Shown here in pieces: positions 42,417 through 53,100 of a stretch of 64,000 nucleotides of DNA. The DNA is taken from positions 62,001 through 126,000 of the forward strand of contig CAVTCJ010000001.1 in assembly GCA_963733145.1 (NCBI GenBank), given 5' to 3'. Each line of letters opens with the position of its first letter. The stretch's first letter is position 1. The notes below the pieces were generated by a model. It saw nothing but the letters and a program-made list of their open reading frames with translations, was not told the DNA's origin and did not search any database. Position numbers and translations under genes: made by a program. The stretch is from JAHIKV01 sp963733145 (GTDB lineage Bacteria > Planctomycetota > Planctomycetia > Pirellulales > Thermoguttaceae).

Positions 42417-44807
42417 ATGACCCACATCACATTCGATCCGTACATTCCGTTGGCGTTGTGGGCGCCGCTGGCGTTGGCCGCGGCGGCGTTGTTGGCATGG
42501 TACGCGGCGGCCGGTCGCCGCCGGTTGCCGGCGCGGCGCTGGTGGCCCATCGTGGCGTTGATGGGTGTCGCGGCCGCCGTGCCGCTGTTGATCCTGCTGA
42601 ACCCGACGTGGATCGAGCGGATTCCGCCGCCGGCCGGCAAGCCGATGCTGACGATACTGCTGGACCGCTCGGCCAGCATGGCCACGCGCGACGCCCCGGA
42701 AGGCGCGACCCGCTACGAAGCCGGGGCGGCCATCGCCGCCGCCGTGGCCCGCGACTTGAAGGACCAGTACGACGTCGAGGTGCGGCTGTTCGCCGAAAAG
42801 TCGGCGGCCGTGGCGCCCGATGCCCTGGCCGGGCAAAAACCCGACGGCGCGGGCACCGATCTGGCCGAGGCCCTGCAAGGCATCTTCGACGAAGACCGCC
42901 CCCAAGGCCAGGCCGTGCTGCTGCTGAGCGACGGCGTCCACAATTGCGGCGGCGCGGATCGGCTGCGCGAGTGCGCGGTCAAGGCCCGGGCCATGGCCGC
43001 GCCGGTCTACGCTAAAACGATCGGCGGGCCGGCCGTGGTCAACGATCTCGAAGTGAGCCTCGGGCAACCGCAGAAGCTGGCCTTCGTGGGCCAGCGGGTT
43101 CCGCTGGTCGTCAGCCTGCGGCAGCGCGGATCGCTGGGGACGAAGACCGCCGTCTCGCTGCTCCGCGGCAAAGAGGTGGTGGAACGGCGGGACGTGGCGC
43201 TGAAGCCCGACGACGCCGTCGAGGAGGTCTTTTACATCTCGCAGGAAAAATGCGGCCTGTACCGTTACGACGTGCGGGCCGAGGCGTTGCCGAAAGAAAG
43301 CGTGGCGGTGAACAACTCGGCCGCGCTGCTGTTGCGGGTGATCGACCAGCCGGTCCGCGTGCTGCTGCTGGAAGGCAAACCGTATTGGGACACGAAGTTC
43401 CTGGTGCGGACCTTGGCCAGCGACCCGTCGGTCGAGCTGACCAGCGTGATCCAGATCGCCGAGGGGCGCTTGTTGCGGCGGGTCATTCCGCGCCCCGAGC
43501 CGGCCGCAGACCGGAAGGATCAAAACGTAGCACAGCCGCCCACGGCTGTGGAAAACCAGCCGCCCACGGCTGTGGAAAACCAGCCGCCCACGGCTGTGGA
43601 AAACCAGCCGCCCCCGGCTGTGGAAAACCACCCCGGACAGCCGAGGGCGGCTGTTCCACAAAGCGCCGCCGGGGAACAATGGAAGATCGAATCCGACCCG
43701 GGAAAGCTGCTCGCCGACGCCAAGTCGTTGGCCTCGTATCAGATCCTTATCCTGGGGCGAAACGCCGAGGTCTTTCTGACCGACGACGCGCTGGCCACGT
43801 TGCGGCGCTGGCTGGCCGAAGGCGAGGGCTCGCTGGTCTGTTTTCGCGGTCCGCCCACGGCCCAGGCCGGCGAGCGGCTGGGCGAGTTGATGCCCTTCCG
43901 CTGGGAACCGGCGCCGGAGACGCGGTTCGGGGTGCAATTGACCGGCCCGGCCAAGGCGATGCACTGGCTGCCGCCCGCAAAGGACGGCAGCAATCCGCTG
44001 GCCGAATTGCCCTCGCTGGCCAGCGCCTCGCGGCCGGAGGCGGTCAAGGCCCTGTCCACCGTCCTGGCCACCGGCGTCGGCGGCGATCCGAAGCAGTCGC
44101 CGCCGGTGATTACCTATCATCCGGTGGGCACGGGCCGAGTGGTCGTGGTCGAGGGGGCGGGCATGTGGCGTTGGGCCTTCCTCCCCCCGGATCGCCAAAA
44201 ACAGGAAGAAATCTATGGCACAATCTGGCAAAGTCTGCTGCACTGGCTATCGACCCACGTGGGCCTGCTCCCCTCGCAGCGGATGGCCCTGCGGACCGAC
44301 GCCCTGACCTTCACGACCGACGAAAACGCGATGGCGACTCTGCTGGTGCGCGAGTGGTCGGGCGAACCGCCGCGGGTGGAACTCTCCGGCGAGGCGCTCG
44401 AAAAGCCCCGGTCCTTCGCCTGCGTTCCCCACGGCAACTATCCCGGTCAGTATCAGGTCGGCATGGGCCGGCTGCCGGAAGGCCGCTACGACTTGCGCGT
44501 GTTGGGCGTGGACGCGGACGACCTTTCGTCGCGGGCGGCGTTCGACGTCCGCGGCCGCATGGCCGAGCGGCTCGACGTCCGGGCCCAGCCGGCGGTGATG
44601 CAATTTCTCGCCGGGGAGAGCGGCGGAGCGGTGATCGAAAACGTCGAGCCAAACCGGCTGGCCCGCGAGTTTCAGGAACATCTGGTTCGCGCCCGGCCGC
44701 CGCGCACGGCGCGGACCATGGCCTGGGACCGATGGTGGTTTTTGAGCGGGGCGCTGCTCCTCTGGGGCGCCGCCTGGGGACTCCGCCGCCGATCGGGATT
44801 GGTGTAA
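42417..44807 (+). CDS. VWA membrane protein with glutamine-amidotransferase-like region and a tandem repeat insertion
   Basis: A 796-residue protein with two N-terminal membrane spans, a VWA domain with ILLDRSASMATRD as its MIDAS, a central segment resembling the class-I glutamine-amidotransferase-like fold (VLLLEGKPYWDTKFLVRTL) and a C-terminal span (WWFLSGALLLWGAAWGL). In the central domain, four in-frame copies of QPPTAVEN plus a degenerate fifth unit are inserted (43533-43663). Follows the BatA-like gene and probably forms a complex with it. No frame break. Confidence 0.85.
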   Translation: MTHITFDPYIPLALWAPLALAAAALLAWYAAAGRRRLPARRWWPIVALMGVAAAVPLLILLNPTWIERIPPPAGKPMLTILLDRSASMATRDAPEGATRYEAGAAIAAAVARDLKDQYDVEVRLFAEKSAAVAPDALAGQKPDGAGTDLAEALQGIFDEDRPQGQAVLLLSDGVHNCGGADRLRECAVKARAMAAPVYAKTIGGPAVVNDLEVSLGQPQKLAFVGQRVPLVVSLRQRGSLGTKTAVSLLRGKEVVERRDVALKPDDAVEEVFYISQEKCGLYRYDVRAEALPKESVAVNNSAALLLRVIDQPVRVLLLEGKPYWDTKFLVRTLASDPSVELTSVIQIAEGRLLRRVIPRPEPAADRKDQNVAQPPTAVENQPPTAVENQPPTAVENQPPPAVENHPGQPRAAVPQSAAGEQWKIESDPGKLLADAKSLASYQILILGRNAEVFLTDDALATLRRWLAEGEGSLVCFRGPPTAQAGERLGELMPFRWEPAPETRFGVQLTGPAKAMHWLPPAKDGSNPLAELPSLASASRPEAVKALSTVLATGVGGDPKQSPPVITYHPVGTGRVVVVEGAGMWRWAFLPPDRQKQEEIYGTIWQSLLHWLSTHVGLLPSQRMALRTDALTFTTDENAMATLLVREWSGEPPRVELSGEALEKPRSFACVPHGNYPGQYQVGMGRLPEGRYDLRVLGVDADDLSSRAAFDVRGRMAERLDVRAQPAVMQFLAGESGGAVIENVEPNRLAREFQEHLVRARPPRTARTMAWDRWWFLSGALLLWGAAWGLRRRSGLV
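43533..43663. repeat. 24-base tandem repeat inside the VWA gene
   Basis: Four head-to-tail units of CAGCCGCCCACGGCTGTGGA(AAAC) (43533-43628; one base differs in the fourth) and an inverted CAGCCGAGGGCGGCTGT copy. 24 bases equal eight codons. The CAGCCGCCC palindrome is intergenic at 47842-47902. Confidence 0.92.
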
Positions 44808-44825
44808 TCACAACGGAGCCTTCGC

Positions 44826-47699
44826 ATGAACGGAAACTTACCCTTGCAAGACCGCGTGCGTCGTCTGCGGCGCCGATTGTTGGGCATCGGCTTGACGGCG
44901 GGGATGGTGTGGGGCCTGGCGGCCGCCGTCGCGCTCTGTCTGCTCGGCGCGTGGCTGGATTTGCTGTGGGAGTTTTCGCCCCTCTGGCGAATCGCCACGC
45001 TGTGGGCGGCTGCGATCGGCGGCGGTCTGTTGTTGATCGTCTCGGCGGCGTTCGCCCTCCGCGCGGCCGGCGAATACCTCGCCGCCAGGCGATTGGACCG
45101 GGCCGGAGATTCCGACGGCCGCATCTTTACCGGCTGGGAGCTCGAACAAAGCCGCTACGGACTGGCCGGCCTCAACTCGACGCCGCTCAGCGGTCACCAA
45201 AAATTAAATTGTGGTGCAGGCGTCCCGCCTGCGCGCTGCAGCCGAGACGGCTGCACCACAATACCGAATCTCAGCGCCGGGCTGGCCGCGCTGGAAGCGG
45301 CCGATGCCGCCGTTGCCGCCGGTAAAATCCCGCTCCGCAGGGCCGCTCCGCTGCGCCCGCTGGGCCGTTCGGCGGCCGTGTTCTGTCTGCTCGGGGCGAT
45401 TGTCGGGGCGTTGGCCCTGGGGCTGCCCGGCATGGCCTCGACCCAATGGAACCGCTTCCTGCATCCGTATGCCGACGTCCCGCCGTTCTCGCTGACCGAG
45501 TTCGACGTGACGCCGGGCGACGCGAAGGTGGTCTACGGCGAGGGGCTGGATATCTCCGCCGCCATCCGCGGGGCGCCGGTCGAACAGGTGGAGTTGGTGC
45601 TCACGACGAGCCGCGGCCAAGAGCCGCCGCTGCCGATGTTCCCCGAGGCCGACGGCCGCTGGCGGGCCGCGCTGACGAATATCACCCAGCCGACCGACTA
45701 CTTCGTCCGCGCCTATCGCGCCCGGAGCAAGGTCTATCACATCGGCGTGATTACCGTGCCCTTGATCACCGGCGTGCGGCTGCGGATCGAGCAGCCGGAA
45801 TACACCCACCGCCCGGCCTACGTCGGTCCGCTTCCCAAGGACGGCGTCAGCGGCCTGCGGGGCACGAAGGTGCAGGTCTTCCTGGCCAGCAACCGGCGCC
45901 TGAAAGGGGGCCGCATCGAGTTGACCGAGAAAACTAAGACCCGCGTCGTCGCCATGCAACCGACCGGATCGGAAAGCCGCGAGGCCGTCGGCGAGTTCCG
46001 CATCCAGGACGACGGCAAGTTCGAGTGCCGGGTGATCGACGAAGCGGGGCAGGAGTCGCAACTTTCGGTCGCCGGCAACGTGGTGCTGCTGTTGGACACC
46101 CGGCCGTTCATCCGGGTTACGCAGCCGCCGCGGATGTCGCTGGCCACGCCCTCGGCGGGGCTGCCGGTGATGCTCTCGGCCGAGGACGATTGCGGGATCG
46201 CCCGGGTGCAATTGTACCGCAGCCTGAACGATTCCCGGCCGCTGCCGACGGACGTTCCGCTGCCGAAAGGCCAGCCGCGGCGCTGCGACCTGCCGGTGGA
46301 ACTGCCGCTCGACCAATACGGCCTCGTGCCCGGCGACGTGATCAAGCTCTTCGGCCGGGTCGAGGACAACGATCCGGCCGGCGCGAAGGGCGCGGAGAGC
46401 GCCGTGGCCGTAGTGCGGATCATCAGCGAGGAGGAGTATCAGCGGCTGATAAAAGAGGCCGAGGGGATTGAGGCCATGATGTCGAAATACGACGCCGCGC
46501 GGCGGCGGATGGAGCGTCTCGCCGAGGAGTTGGACAAATTGCAGAAGGAGCTGGAGAAACTCCCGCCCGGCGAAAAGATGAGCGCGGAGACCCGCAAACG
46601 ACTAGAGCGATTGCAGGATATGTTCCACCGCGAAGCCGAGGCGATGCGCAAATCGGCCCAACTCGAGCTGCCCTACGATCTCGACAAGCAGCTTGCGCCG
46701 GAACTGCAGCGGATGGCCCGGATGACCGAGGAAATGGCCAAGACCTTGGAGAAGCTCGCCAAGGAGCGCGAGGAAATCAACAAGAAGCTCAAAGGCAAGC
46801 TGGATGAATTGGCCAAGCGGCTCGCCAAGGAGCGCGGCGAGTACCGGAAAAATGTCTCCGCGCCGTTGGAATATCTGGAGGCGGTGCTGCCGCTGCTGGC
46901 CGACCAGTCGCGGTTCACGATGATCGTCCTTTGGCAGCGGGACCTGGCCGAACGGATGGCAACGCTAAAGGGCAAGGACAATCCGGACGATCCCGCCCTG
47001 AAGGCGCGGATGCGGGACCTCGAACAGGAGCAGCGGCAGATCGGCGACGCGCTGGCCCGGCTGTTGGATGACATCGAGGAGCACGCGGCGGCCTTGCCCG
47101 AGAAACCGGAGCTGGAGAAGCTGCGTGAGACGGCGCTCGATTTCGCCAAGCGGGTCCGGGCGAGCGGGGCCGCGGAGGCCATCGGCGACGCGGCGGCCGC
47201 GTTGGCCGAGTTCAAGGGGACCCGCGCCCACGAAAAGGCCAAGGAAGCGGCCGACATCCTGGAAAAGTTCCTCAACGAGTGCAAAAATTGCGGCAATTCC
47301 GCTTGCAATGGGACGCGGCTTATTTTCCGCCCCTCGCTGTGCAACTCGATGGGCAATACGATCCAACAACTGCTGTCCGCCGGGTTCGGCTCGGGATCAG
47401 GGTCGGGCAATGGCTTCGGCGCGAACGGCTTCGGCGCGATCGGCCTGTTCGGCGGCCTGCCCGAAATGTACGGCCTCGAAAAAATGGGCCAGGGCCGCGA
47501 CAGCAAGCTGATGTTCAGCCGCCAGGGCCACGCCTCCGCGCCATCGGGCCCGAACCCGGACGCACCGCCCGACGACAAGGCCGCTGTCCCCCCTCGTTCC
47601 GGCGGACTGGGCGACGGCTCGGTTCCGCTGCGCTATCGCCGTAAGGTGGGAGAGTATTTCCAACGAGTGGAGGAAGAGACGGGAGAGACGCCGCGATAG
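44826..47699 (+). CDS. DUF4175-like membrane protein with long coiled coil and in-frame palindromic insertion
   Basis: A 957-residue protein. The N-terminal ~200 residues contain membrane spans (GMVWGLAAAVALCLLGAWLD; AAAIGGGLLLIVSAAFAL; VFCLLGAIVGALALGL). Beta-rich domains follow (EQPEYTHRPAYVGPLP is typical), then a long coiled coil (MERLAEELDKLQKELEKLPP; KLAKERGEYRKN) and a glycine-rich tail. 28 foreign codons (KLNCGAGVPPARCSRDGCTT) interrupt STPLS/AGLAALEA near residue 125. Relatives sit in MoxR clusters of planctomycetes. Role unknown; probably a scaffold of the MoxR system. Confidence 0.8.
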   Translation: MNGNLPLQDRVRRLRRRLLGIGLTAGMVWGLAAAVALCLLGAWLDLLWEFSPLWRIATLWAAAIGGGLLLIVSAAFALRAAGEYLAARRLDRAGDSDGRIFTGWELEQSRYGLAGLNSTPLSGHQKLNCGAGVPPARCSRDGCTTIPNLSAGLAALEAADAAVAAGKIPLRRAAPLRPLGRSAAVFCLLGAIVGALALGLPGMASTQWNRFLHPYADVPPFSLTEFDVTPGDAKVVYGEGLDISAAIRGAPVEQVELVLTTSRGQEPPLPMFPEADGRWRAALTNITQPTDYFVRAYRARSKVYHIGVITVPLITGVRLRIEQPEYTHRPAYVGPLPKDGVSGLRGTKVQVFLASNRRLKGGRIELTEKTKTRVVAMQPTGSESREAVGEFRIQDDGKFECRVIDEAGQESQLSVAGNVVLLLDTRPFIRVTQPPRMSLATPSAGLPVMLSAEDDCGIARVQLYRSLNDSRPLPTDVPLPKGQPRRCDLPVELPLDQYGLVPGDVIKLFGRVEDNDPAGAKGAESAVAVVRIISEEEYQRLIKEAEGIEAMMSKYDAARRRMERLAEELDKLQKELEKLPPGEKMSAETRKRLERLQDMFHREAEAMRKSAQLELPYDLDKQLAPELQRMARMTEEMAKTLEKLAKEREEINKKLKGKLDELAKRLAKERGEYRKNVSAPLEYLEAVLPLLADQSRFTMIVLWQRDLAERMATLKGKDNPDDPALKARMRDLEQEQRQIGDALARLLDDIEEHAAALPEKPELEKLRETALDFAKRVRASGAAEAIGDAAAALAEFKGTRAHEKAKEAADILEKFLNECKNCGNSACNGTRLIFRPSLCNSMGNTIQQLLSAGFGSGSGSGNGFGANGFGAIGLFGGLPEMYGLEKMGQGRDSKLMFSRQGHASAPSGPNPDAPPDDKAAVPPRSGGLGDGSVPLRYRRKVGEYFQRVEEETGETPR
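45186..45276. repeat. 84-bp palindromic insertion with 7-bp direct repeats in the DUF4175-like gene
   Basis: TTGTGGTGCAG...CTGCACCACAA (45209-45262) is flanked by CTCAGCG at 45186-45192 and at 45270-45276. The repeat-to-repeat distance is 84, 28 codons. Confidence 0.88.
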
Positions 47700-47724
47700 A
47701 TGGTAGTTATTGCCAAACCGTGAT

Positions 47725-47902
47725 GTTTAGCGGCCGCCGGCACGGCGGCCTGCGGCGGAAACACAGGCCGCCGTGCCGGCGGCCGCTAAACGAACATCGC
47801 ATTGGTTGTGGGATACATAGCCGGTGTCCAAGAATAACTTGTGGCACAGCCGCCCTCGGCTGTGCGGAATCGCCCAAGACAGCCGAGGGCGGCTGTCCCA
47901 CA
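47725..47902. repeat. GTTTAGCGGCCGCCGGCACG palindrome and CACAGCCGCCCTCGGCTGTG palindrome
   Basis: 47725-47791 has GTTTAGCGGCCGCCGGCACG with its exact inverse. 47842-47902 has CACAGCCGCCCTCGGCTGTG and the inverse GACAGCCGAGGGCGGCTGTC. Confidence 0.88.
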
Positions 47903-47947
47903 AACTCCAAAGTAATACTTGGACACCCACATAAAGGAGCGGGGATA

Positions 47948-48616
47948 ATGAAAACGCTAATCTGTTTCATATTGGCAACGTTGACCCTGCCGGCCTACGC
48001 CGGGAACGACCCGGCGCAGTGCGGCGGCGAGCCGGAGGGAATCGTCCAGGTGGCCAACCTGGTCTACGCCGGCACGAAGAGCAGCCGCTGCTTCTCAGAC
48101 CATTTTCTCATCAAGGCGGAACAGGAGACGGCCATCTCGACCAGCCGCCGCTTCCACGCCGTGAAACTATCCAGCGAAAACATCTACGAATTTCCCCTGG
48201 TAATTATGACCGGCGAAGGAGACTTCAAGCTCTCCGACGCCGAGCGGGAAAGTCTGCGGCGATACGTCGAGCGGGGCGGGCTGCTGGTCGCCTCGGCCGG
48301 CTGCTCGTCGAGCGAGTGGGATCGGGCCTTCCGCCGCGAGATGGCCGCCATCTTCCCCAAATCGCCCCTGCGGAACATCGACATGAGCCACCCCATGTTC
48401 CATACGGCTTACGACATAAACCAACTGAAGGCGGCGCACGGCACGCCGCGGCCCCTGATGGGCGTGAGCATCGGCGGGCGGATGGGCGTCGTCTATTCGC
48501 AAGACGGACTGAACGACACCCCGCACACCACAGGCTGTTGCTGTTGCGGCGGAAACGAGTTGCGCAACGCCGTGGAGATCAACGTGAACCTGCTGGCCTA
48601 CGCCCTGACCTGGTGA
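47948..48616 (+). CDS. Exported DUF4159-domain protein
   Basis: A 222-residue protein with a signal peptide (MKTLICFILATLTLPAYA). IVQVANLVYAGTKSSRCFSD, FPLVIMTGEGDFKLSDAERE and LRRYVERGGLLVASAGCSSS are typical of DUF4159, a domain related to class-I glutamine amidotransferases. HTTGCCCCGGNELRNAVEIN is Cys-rich near the end. DUF4159 proteins regularly close MoxR clusters; function unknown. Intact. Confidence 0.87.
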   Translation: MKTLICFILATLTLPAYAGNDPAQCGGEPEGIVQVANLVYAGTKSSRCFSDHFLIKAEQETAISTSRRFHAVKLSSENIYEFPLVIMTGEGDFKLSDAERESLRRYVERGGLLVASAGCSSSEWDRAFRREMAAIFPKSPLRNIDMSHPMFHTAYDINQLKAAHGTPRPLMGVSIGGRMGVVYSQDGLNDTPHTTGCCCCGGNELRNAVEINVNLLAYALTW

Positions 48617-48667
48617 CGATGACGAGCAACGTTAGGAATACACTTACATGTTTCGGGGGGCAGACTC

Positions 48668-48749
48668 GTTTAGCCCCGGCGTCCTCGCCGGGCGCTTACT
48701 GCAACGGGATATATGCCACATTCTCCCGGCGTGGACGCCGGGGCTAAAC
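48668..48749. repeat. GTTTAGCCCCGGCGTCCTCG palindrome
   Basis: Left arm GTTTAGCCCCGGCGTCCTCG, right arm CCCGGCGTGGACGCCGGGGC-TAAAC, with a ~35-base loop. Confidence 0.85.
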
Positions 48750-48791
48750 AAACGGAATCCTCCCAAGATTGTGCAAGTCAATTCGGTGACG

Positions 48792-50178
48792 ATGACGACC
48801 AATTGCCTGCTACTATCGCTGTTTTCGATCGGGGCGATCGGCCTCACGGCGTGGACCGGTTGCCGGCAGCGCGATCCGCGTCCCCTGGCCGTGGTCCTCA
48901 GCGGCGATACGGACGGCTGGATCGCCCCCTGCAACTGCACCACGAACCAGTCGGGCGGCCTGGCCCGCCGGGCCACGTACATCGAGCAGTTGCGAGGCTC
49001 CACGGAGATTATCGTCGCCGACGTGGGCGGCGCGGTGGAGGGAACGTCGCGCTACGATCGGCTTAAATTCGAGGCCATATCTGCGCGGCGAAGCCCTGAT
49101 TGGAACCGCCGCCCACAACATCGGCGCCGGCGAGGCGCGATTGGGGCCCGAATATCTGAAAGCCGCGGCGGCGAAAACCGGCGTCCCACTGCTCTCGGCG
49201 AACGTCTGCGACCGCGCGGGCCGGCTGGTGGGCGATCCGTTGCGGATCGTCGCCGCGGCGGAACGGAATATCGCCTTGGTCGGCGTGCTGGCCGAGCGTT
49301 ACGCCACGGCGGAAATCGACGTGGCCCCCCCCTGCCCTGCCGTGCTCGACGCGCTCCGCACCGCGCCGGCGCCGTACGACGCCGTGATCGTGTTGGCCTA
49401 TCTGCCCGAGGACGAACTGCGGCAACTGGCCGCGGCACTGCCCGAGGCCGATGCGATCGTCGGCGGACCGACCGGCCAGCCCGTCTCGCCGAAAATGCTG
49501 GGACCGACGCTGCTCACTTCGGCCACGAACATGGGAAAGTTCCTCGTGCGTCTCGACGCGCCGCTGCCGGGTAAATCGGACCGCTGGACGGGAAGCATCA
49601 CTGAACTGAGCGACAAGTTCGCCGACGACCCTCGGCTGGCGGCCAATCTGGCCGCTTTCCGCGCGGTGTTGCGGAGCAAGGATATACCGCCCGAGCAGAC
49701 CTCCTTCGCCGGGACGCTTTGGGCGGGCGGCTCCAATGGATTCGGCGATTGCGCCATCGTGGGCAACGCGGCCTGCGTGAAATGCCACGATGAGGACTGC
49801 CGGCTGTGGGCCGCCTCGCCGCACGCCAAGGCGTGGGAAGCGCTGAAACCGCAAGATGCCCAAGCCGATCCCGACTGCCAGCGCTGTCACACGACGGGCT
49901 ACGGGCTGCCCGGCGGTTTTGCGTCGCTGCGAAAGGGCGACAAGAGGACCGCGGTGGGCTGCGAGAGCTGCCACGGCCCGTCGCGGGCGCACGCGGCCAA
50001 GGAGGAGGTCCACACGAGCTACTACGCCCAGGCCCGGAACCATTGCATCGATTGTCACGACCGCGAGAACAGCCCGGCTTTCGATTACGACCAGTATTGG
50101 AAGAAAATCGAACACGGAACGGAATCGAAAGAGGACGGCGATTCCCAAACGAAAGCGTCCAAACGAGGGCCATCATGA
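48792..50178 (+). CDS. Exported multiheme cytochrome c with N-terminal metallophosphatase-like domain, one frame break
   Basis: ATG 48792 starts a lipoprotein-like signal (CLLLSLFSIGAIGLTAWTGC). VVLSGDTDGWIAPCNCTTNQ and EIIVADVGGAV, then after a break near 49078 EALIGTAAHNIGAGE and AYLPEDELRQLAAALPEADA, resemble the N-domain of 5'-nucleotidase-type proteins. The C-terminal part has four CxxCH heme sites: CVKCH, CQRCH, CESCH and CIDCH. The arrangement recalls cytochrome c-554-like proteins. Probably a periplasmic electron carrier or reductase; partner unknown. Confidence 0.83.
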
Positions 50179-53100
50179 AACTCGATCTTATAATGCGATT
50201 GTGTCTCGCGGCCGCCTGCTGCACGCGGCGGCGGCGCGGCTGCCGGCCGCGGAACCGCGGGAAAAGGATGCGGCGAAAAAGGCCGTAGCCGACGTGCCGG
50301 CGAAAGAGGTGTTCTGGTCGTCGAGCCTCGCCGACGGGTATCGCCGCGCGGTCGCCGACGCCAAACCGCTGTTTATCATCGTGGGCGCCAAGTGGTGCGA
50401 GTCTTGCCGGAAGATGGCCCGCGAGTTGGAAGCCGGCGCCGTGCAGACGGAGTTGGCCGGTTGGACGGCGGTCTGCCTGGATAAGGACATGCAGGCCGAC
50501 GATGCGGAGCAGTTGGGCGTCGTCGGCGTCCCGGCCCTGCGGATTTTCACGCCGACCGGCCAGCAAGTGGCCGAGCACAACGGCTACCTCTCCCCGGCCG
50601 AGTTGGCCGCGTGGCTGAAGAATCACCATCCGGCCGCGACAGCCGCGGCCGACGACGTGCTGCTGTCGACGGGCGTGCCCAACATCACCGCGGTGATAAA
50701 ACTCGTCAAGCAGTTCGAGCAGCGGAATCCGGCCTTGCGCGAGGCGGCCGTCCGCCGCTTGATCCCGTATCCGAACGAGGCGAAATTGGCCGTGGTGAAG
50801 GCCTTTGCCGAGCGGGGACTGTCGGCCCGGCTGGCGGCGATGGAAGTCCTCGATGGGTGGCGCGCCCCGTTGGACGGCTTCGATCCCTGGCGGCCGAAAA
50901 CCTTCACTCCCGAGCGGCTCGCCAAGCTGGAGAAATGGAAGGAGCAGGATTTGAAGGCCGTCGGCGGCGAGCCGAAACCATTGACCCCCGGGCAATTGGC
51001 GCAGGCCCGAAAGCAGATCGAGCGGATGTTGCGCGGCACCGAGGCGCGAGGCCAACGCCGTCCGCCAGCAGTTGGCCCGGCTGGGCGCGGCGCTGTTGCC
51101 CGAGGTCTACGCGCAACTGAAGAACGCCGCGACGGACCAGGACCGCCGCCGGCTGATGGCGCTGCGCTATCGGCTGGTGGCCGACGACGCGCTGGTCTTG
51201 AGCTGGCCGGGCGGGATCGACCGGCTCGCCGACCGCGATCCCCGCCGGCGCCGCAAGGCGGCCGAGGAGCTTGCCGAACGGGCCTCCGCCGCCGACCAGT
51301 CGTTGCTGCTCGAATTGTTCGCCGATCCCGACCCGCTGGTCCGCGAGGTCAGCCTCCGCGGCTTGCAGAACATCGGGGGCCCCGAGGCCGACGCCGTGCT
51401 GGTCCGCCTGTTGGACGACCCCGACCTGAACGTCCGCGCCGCCGTGCTGAAGCAACTGGAAGCGCATCCCAGCCCGGCGATGACGCCCGCCATCGTAAAG
51501 TATCTGAAGACCGAGAAGGACCCCGATCTGATCGGCCACGGCATCCGCGTCTTGCAGGCGGATAAAGGGGCGGCGGGCGTGAAATGCCTGATCTCGCTGC
51601 TGAAGCACGATAGCTGGCAGGTCCGCGCCGAGGCGGCGACCGTGCTGGGAAAAGCGGTCGGCCGGTCGAACAATTTTGTCACTTACTCGTCTTCTTCGTC
51701 GTTTTCCTTCGGCGAGCACAACCGGACGAGCGGACGAAGCTCGCCGCCCAGGTATACGTGGCCCTGCTGGGCCTGCTCGATGATCCCGAGCCGTTCGTCG
51801 TGGCGAAGGCGGTCGAGGGCCTTTCGGGGGCGGACCTGGCCGTGGCCGTCGATCCGCTGGCCAAGGCGGCCGAGAAATATCCCGAACTGGCGCCGACGAT
51901 CCTGGAGATGCTGTCCCACGGCACCGTGATGCGCGGCAAGGCCCTGCCGGTCATCAACAAGTTCACGAAGCACAAGGATCCGCGCATCCGGGCCGCGGCG
52001 CTCGCCGCGCTGTGCAACATTTCCTTCGACGACGCGGAGAAGATTCTGCTGGAAGGGCTGCAAGACCGGGACAGCCTGGTCCGCGTGGCCGCGACCGAGG
52101 CGACGCTCACCTATTTCAGCGGGCTGCGGAGCGCGGCCGAGCAAAAACGGCGCGAGGTGTCCCGCCAGTTGTCCAGCGTCATCGCCGAGGTCCCTCCGAC
52201 GGCGATCGACACGAACCTGTTTTCGCTGGCGGCGAAACTGCTGAGCGGGGCCGTCAAATCCGCCCCGGCGGCGACCAAGCCGGAGGCGAAAGCACAGCCG
52301 GGCGTCGTCCCGCCTCCGGCGCCGCGGGCGGCCCCAGCGGCCAAGCCCGCCGCTGAACGCCCGCCAAACCGGCCGAGAAGAAGAAAGACGCCGAGAAGAA
52401 AACCGAACAGAAGTCCGAAAAGACCAAGGACCAGGAGAAGCAGCCCCCCAAGGAAAAGCCGGCCGCGGTGGAAAATTGGTGGGACGCCTGGTTGCGGCAG
52501 CTTTACGCTGGCGAGCACCGCCCCAAATGGACCGCGAAAATGGTCCCCCTGCTGGAGAAGATGCTGGCGGCCGAATCGCCCAAGGAGCGGATCGCGGCGG
52601 CGGTCGCGCTGGCGACACTGGGAAAAGCGCCGGAAGCGCTGCCGATACTCCTGAAAACCGTCCGCGACAACCCGGATATGATGGCGCCCGCCGCCAAGGT
52701 GCTGACCTGGCTCACGTGGGACGAGCGGCTGAAAACCTTCCGCGCCTTGCGTCCTCTGGCATCCACCACAACGGCCTTCAGCGAGTTGATCGGCGGCATG
52801 AGCCGGGTTTCCGATCCCCGCGCCGCGGACGTTTATTGGGAACTGCTGGCCGATCCGAAAATCGAGGAAGAGATGGTGCAGGGCTTGGGATATTCCTTGA
52901 TTACGGCCTATTCCGACGCTTCCTATATTTCCTCGGATATTCCGGCCGAAACGCGGCGGAGAATTGTCGCCGGGGCGAAACCGCGGGCGATTTCCGGGAC
53001 GGATTGGCAGCGCCGCACCGCTCTGGCCGTCCTGGCCTACGCCGACCGGGACGAAGCGGCCGCAACGGCGATGAAACTTGCCGCCGACGCCCGGCTCAGC

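Noticed and set aside
43533..43663. Possible CRISPR array (24-base direct repeats)
   Set aside because: The units are contiguous without spacers, lie inside an open reading frame and contain a palindrome of a known local family.
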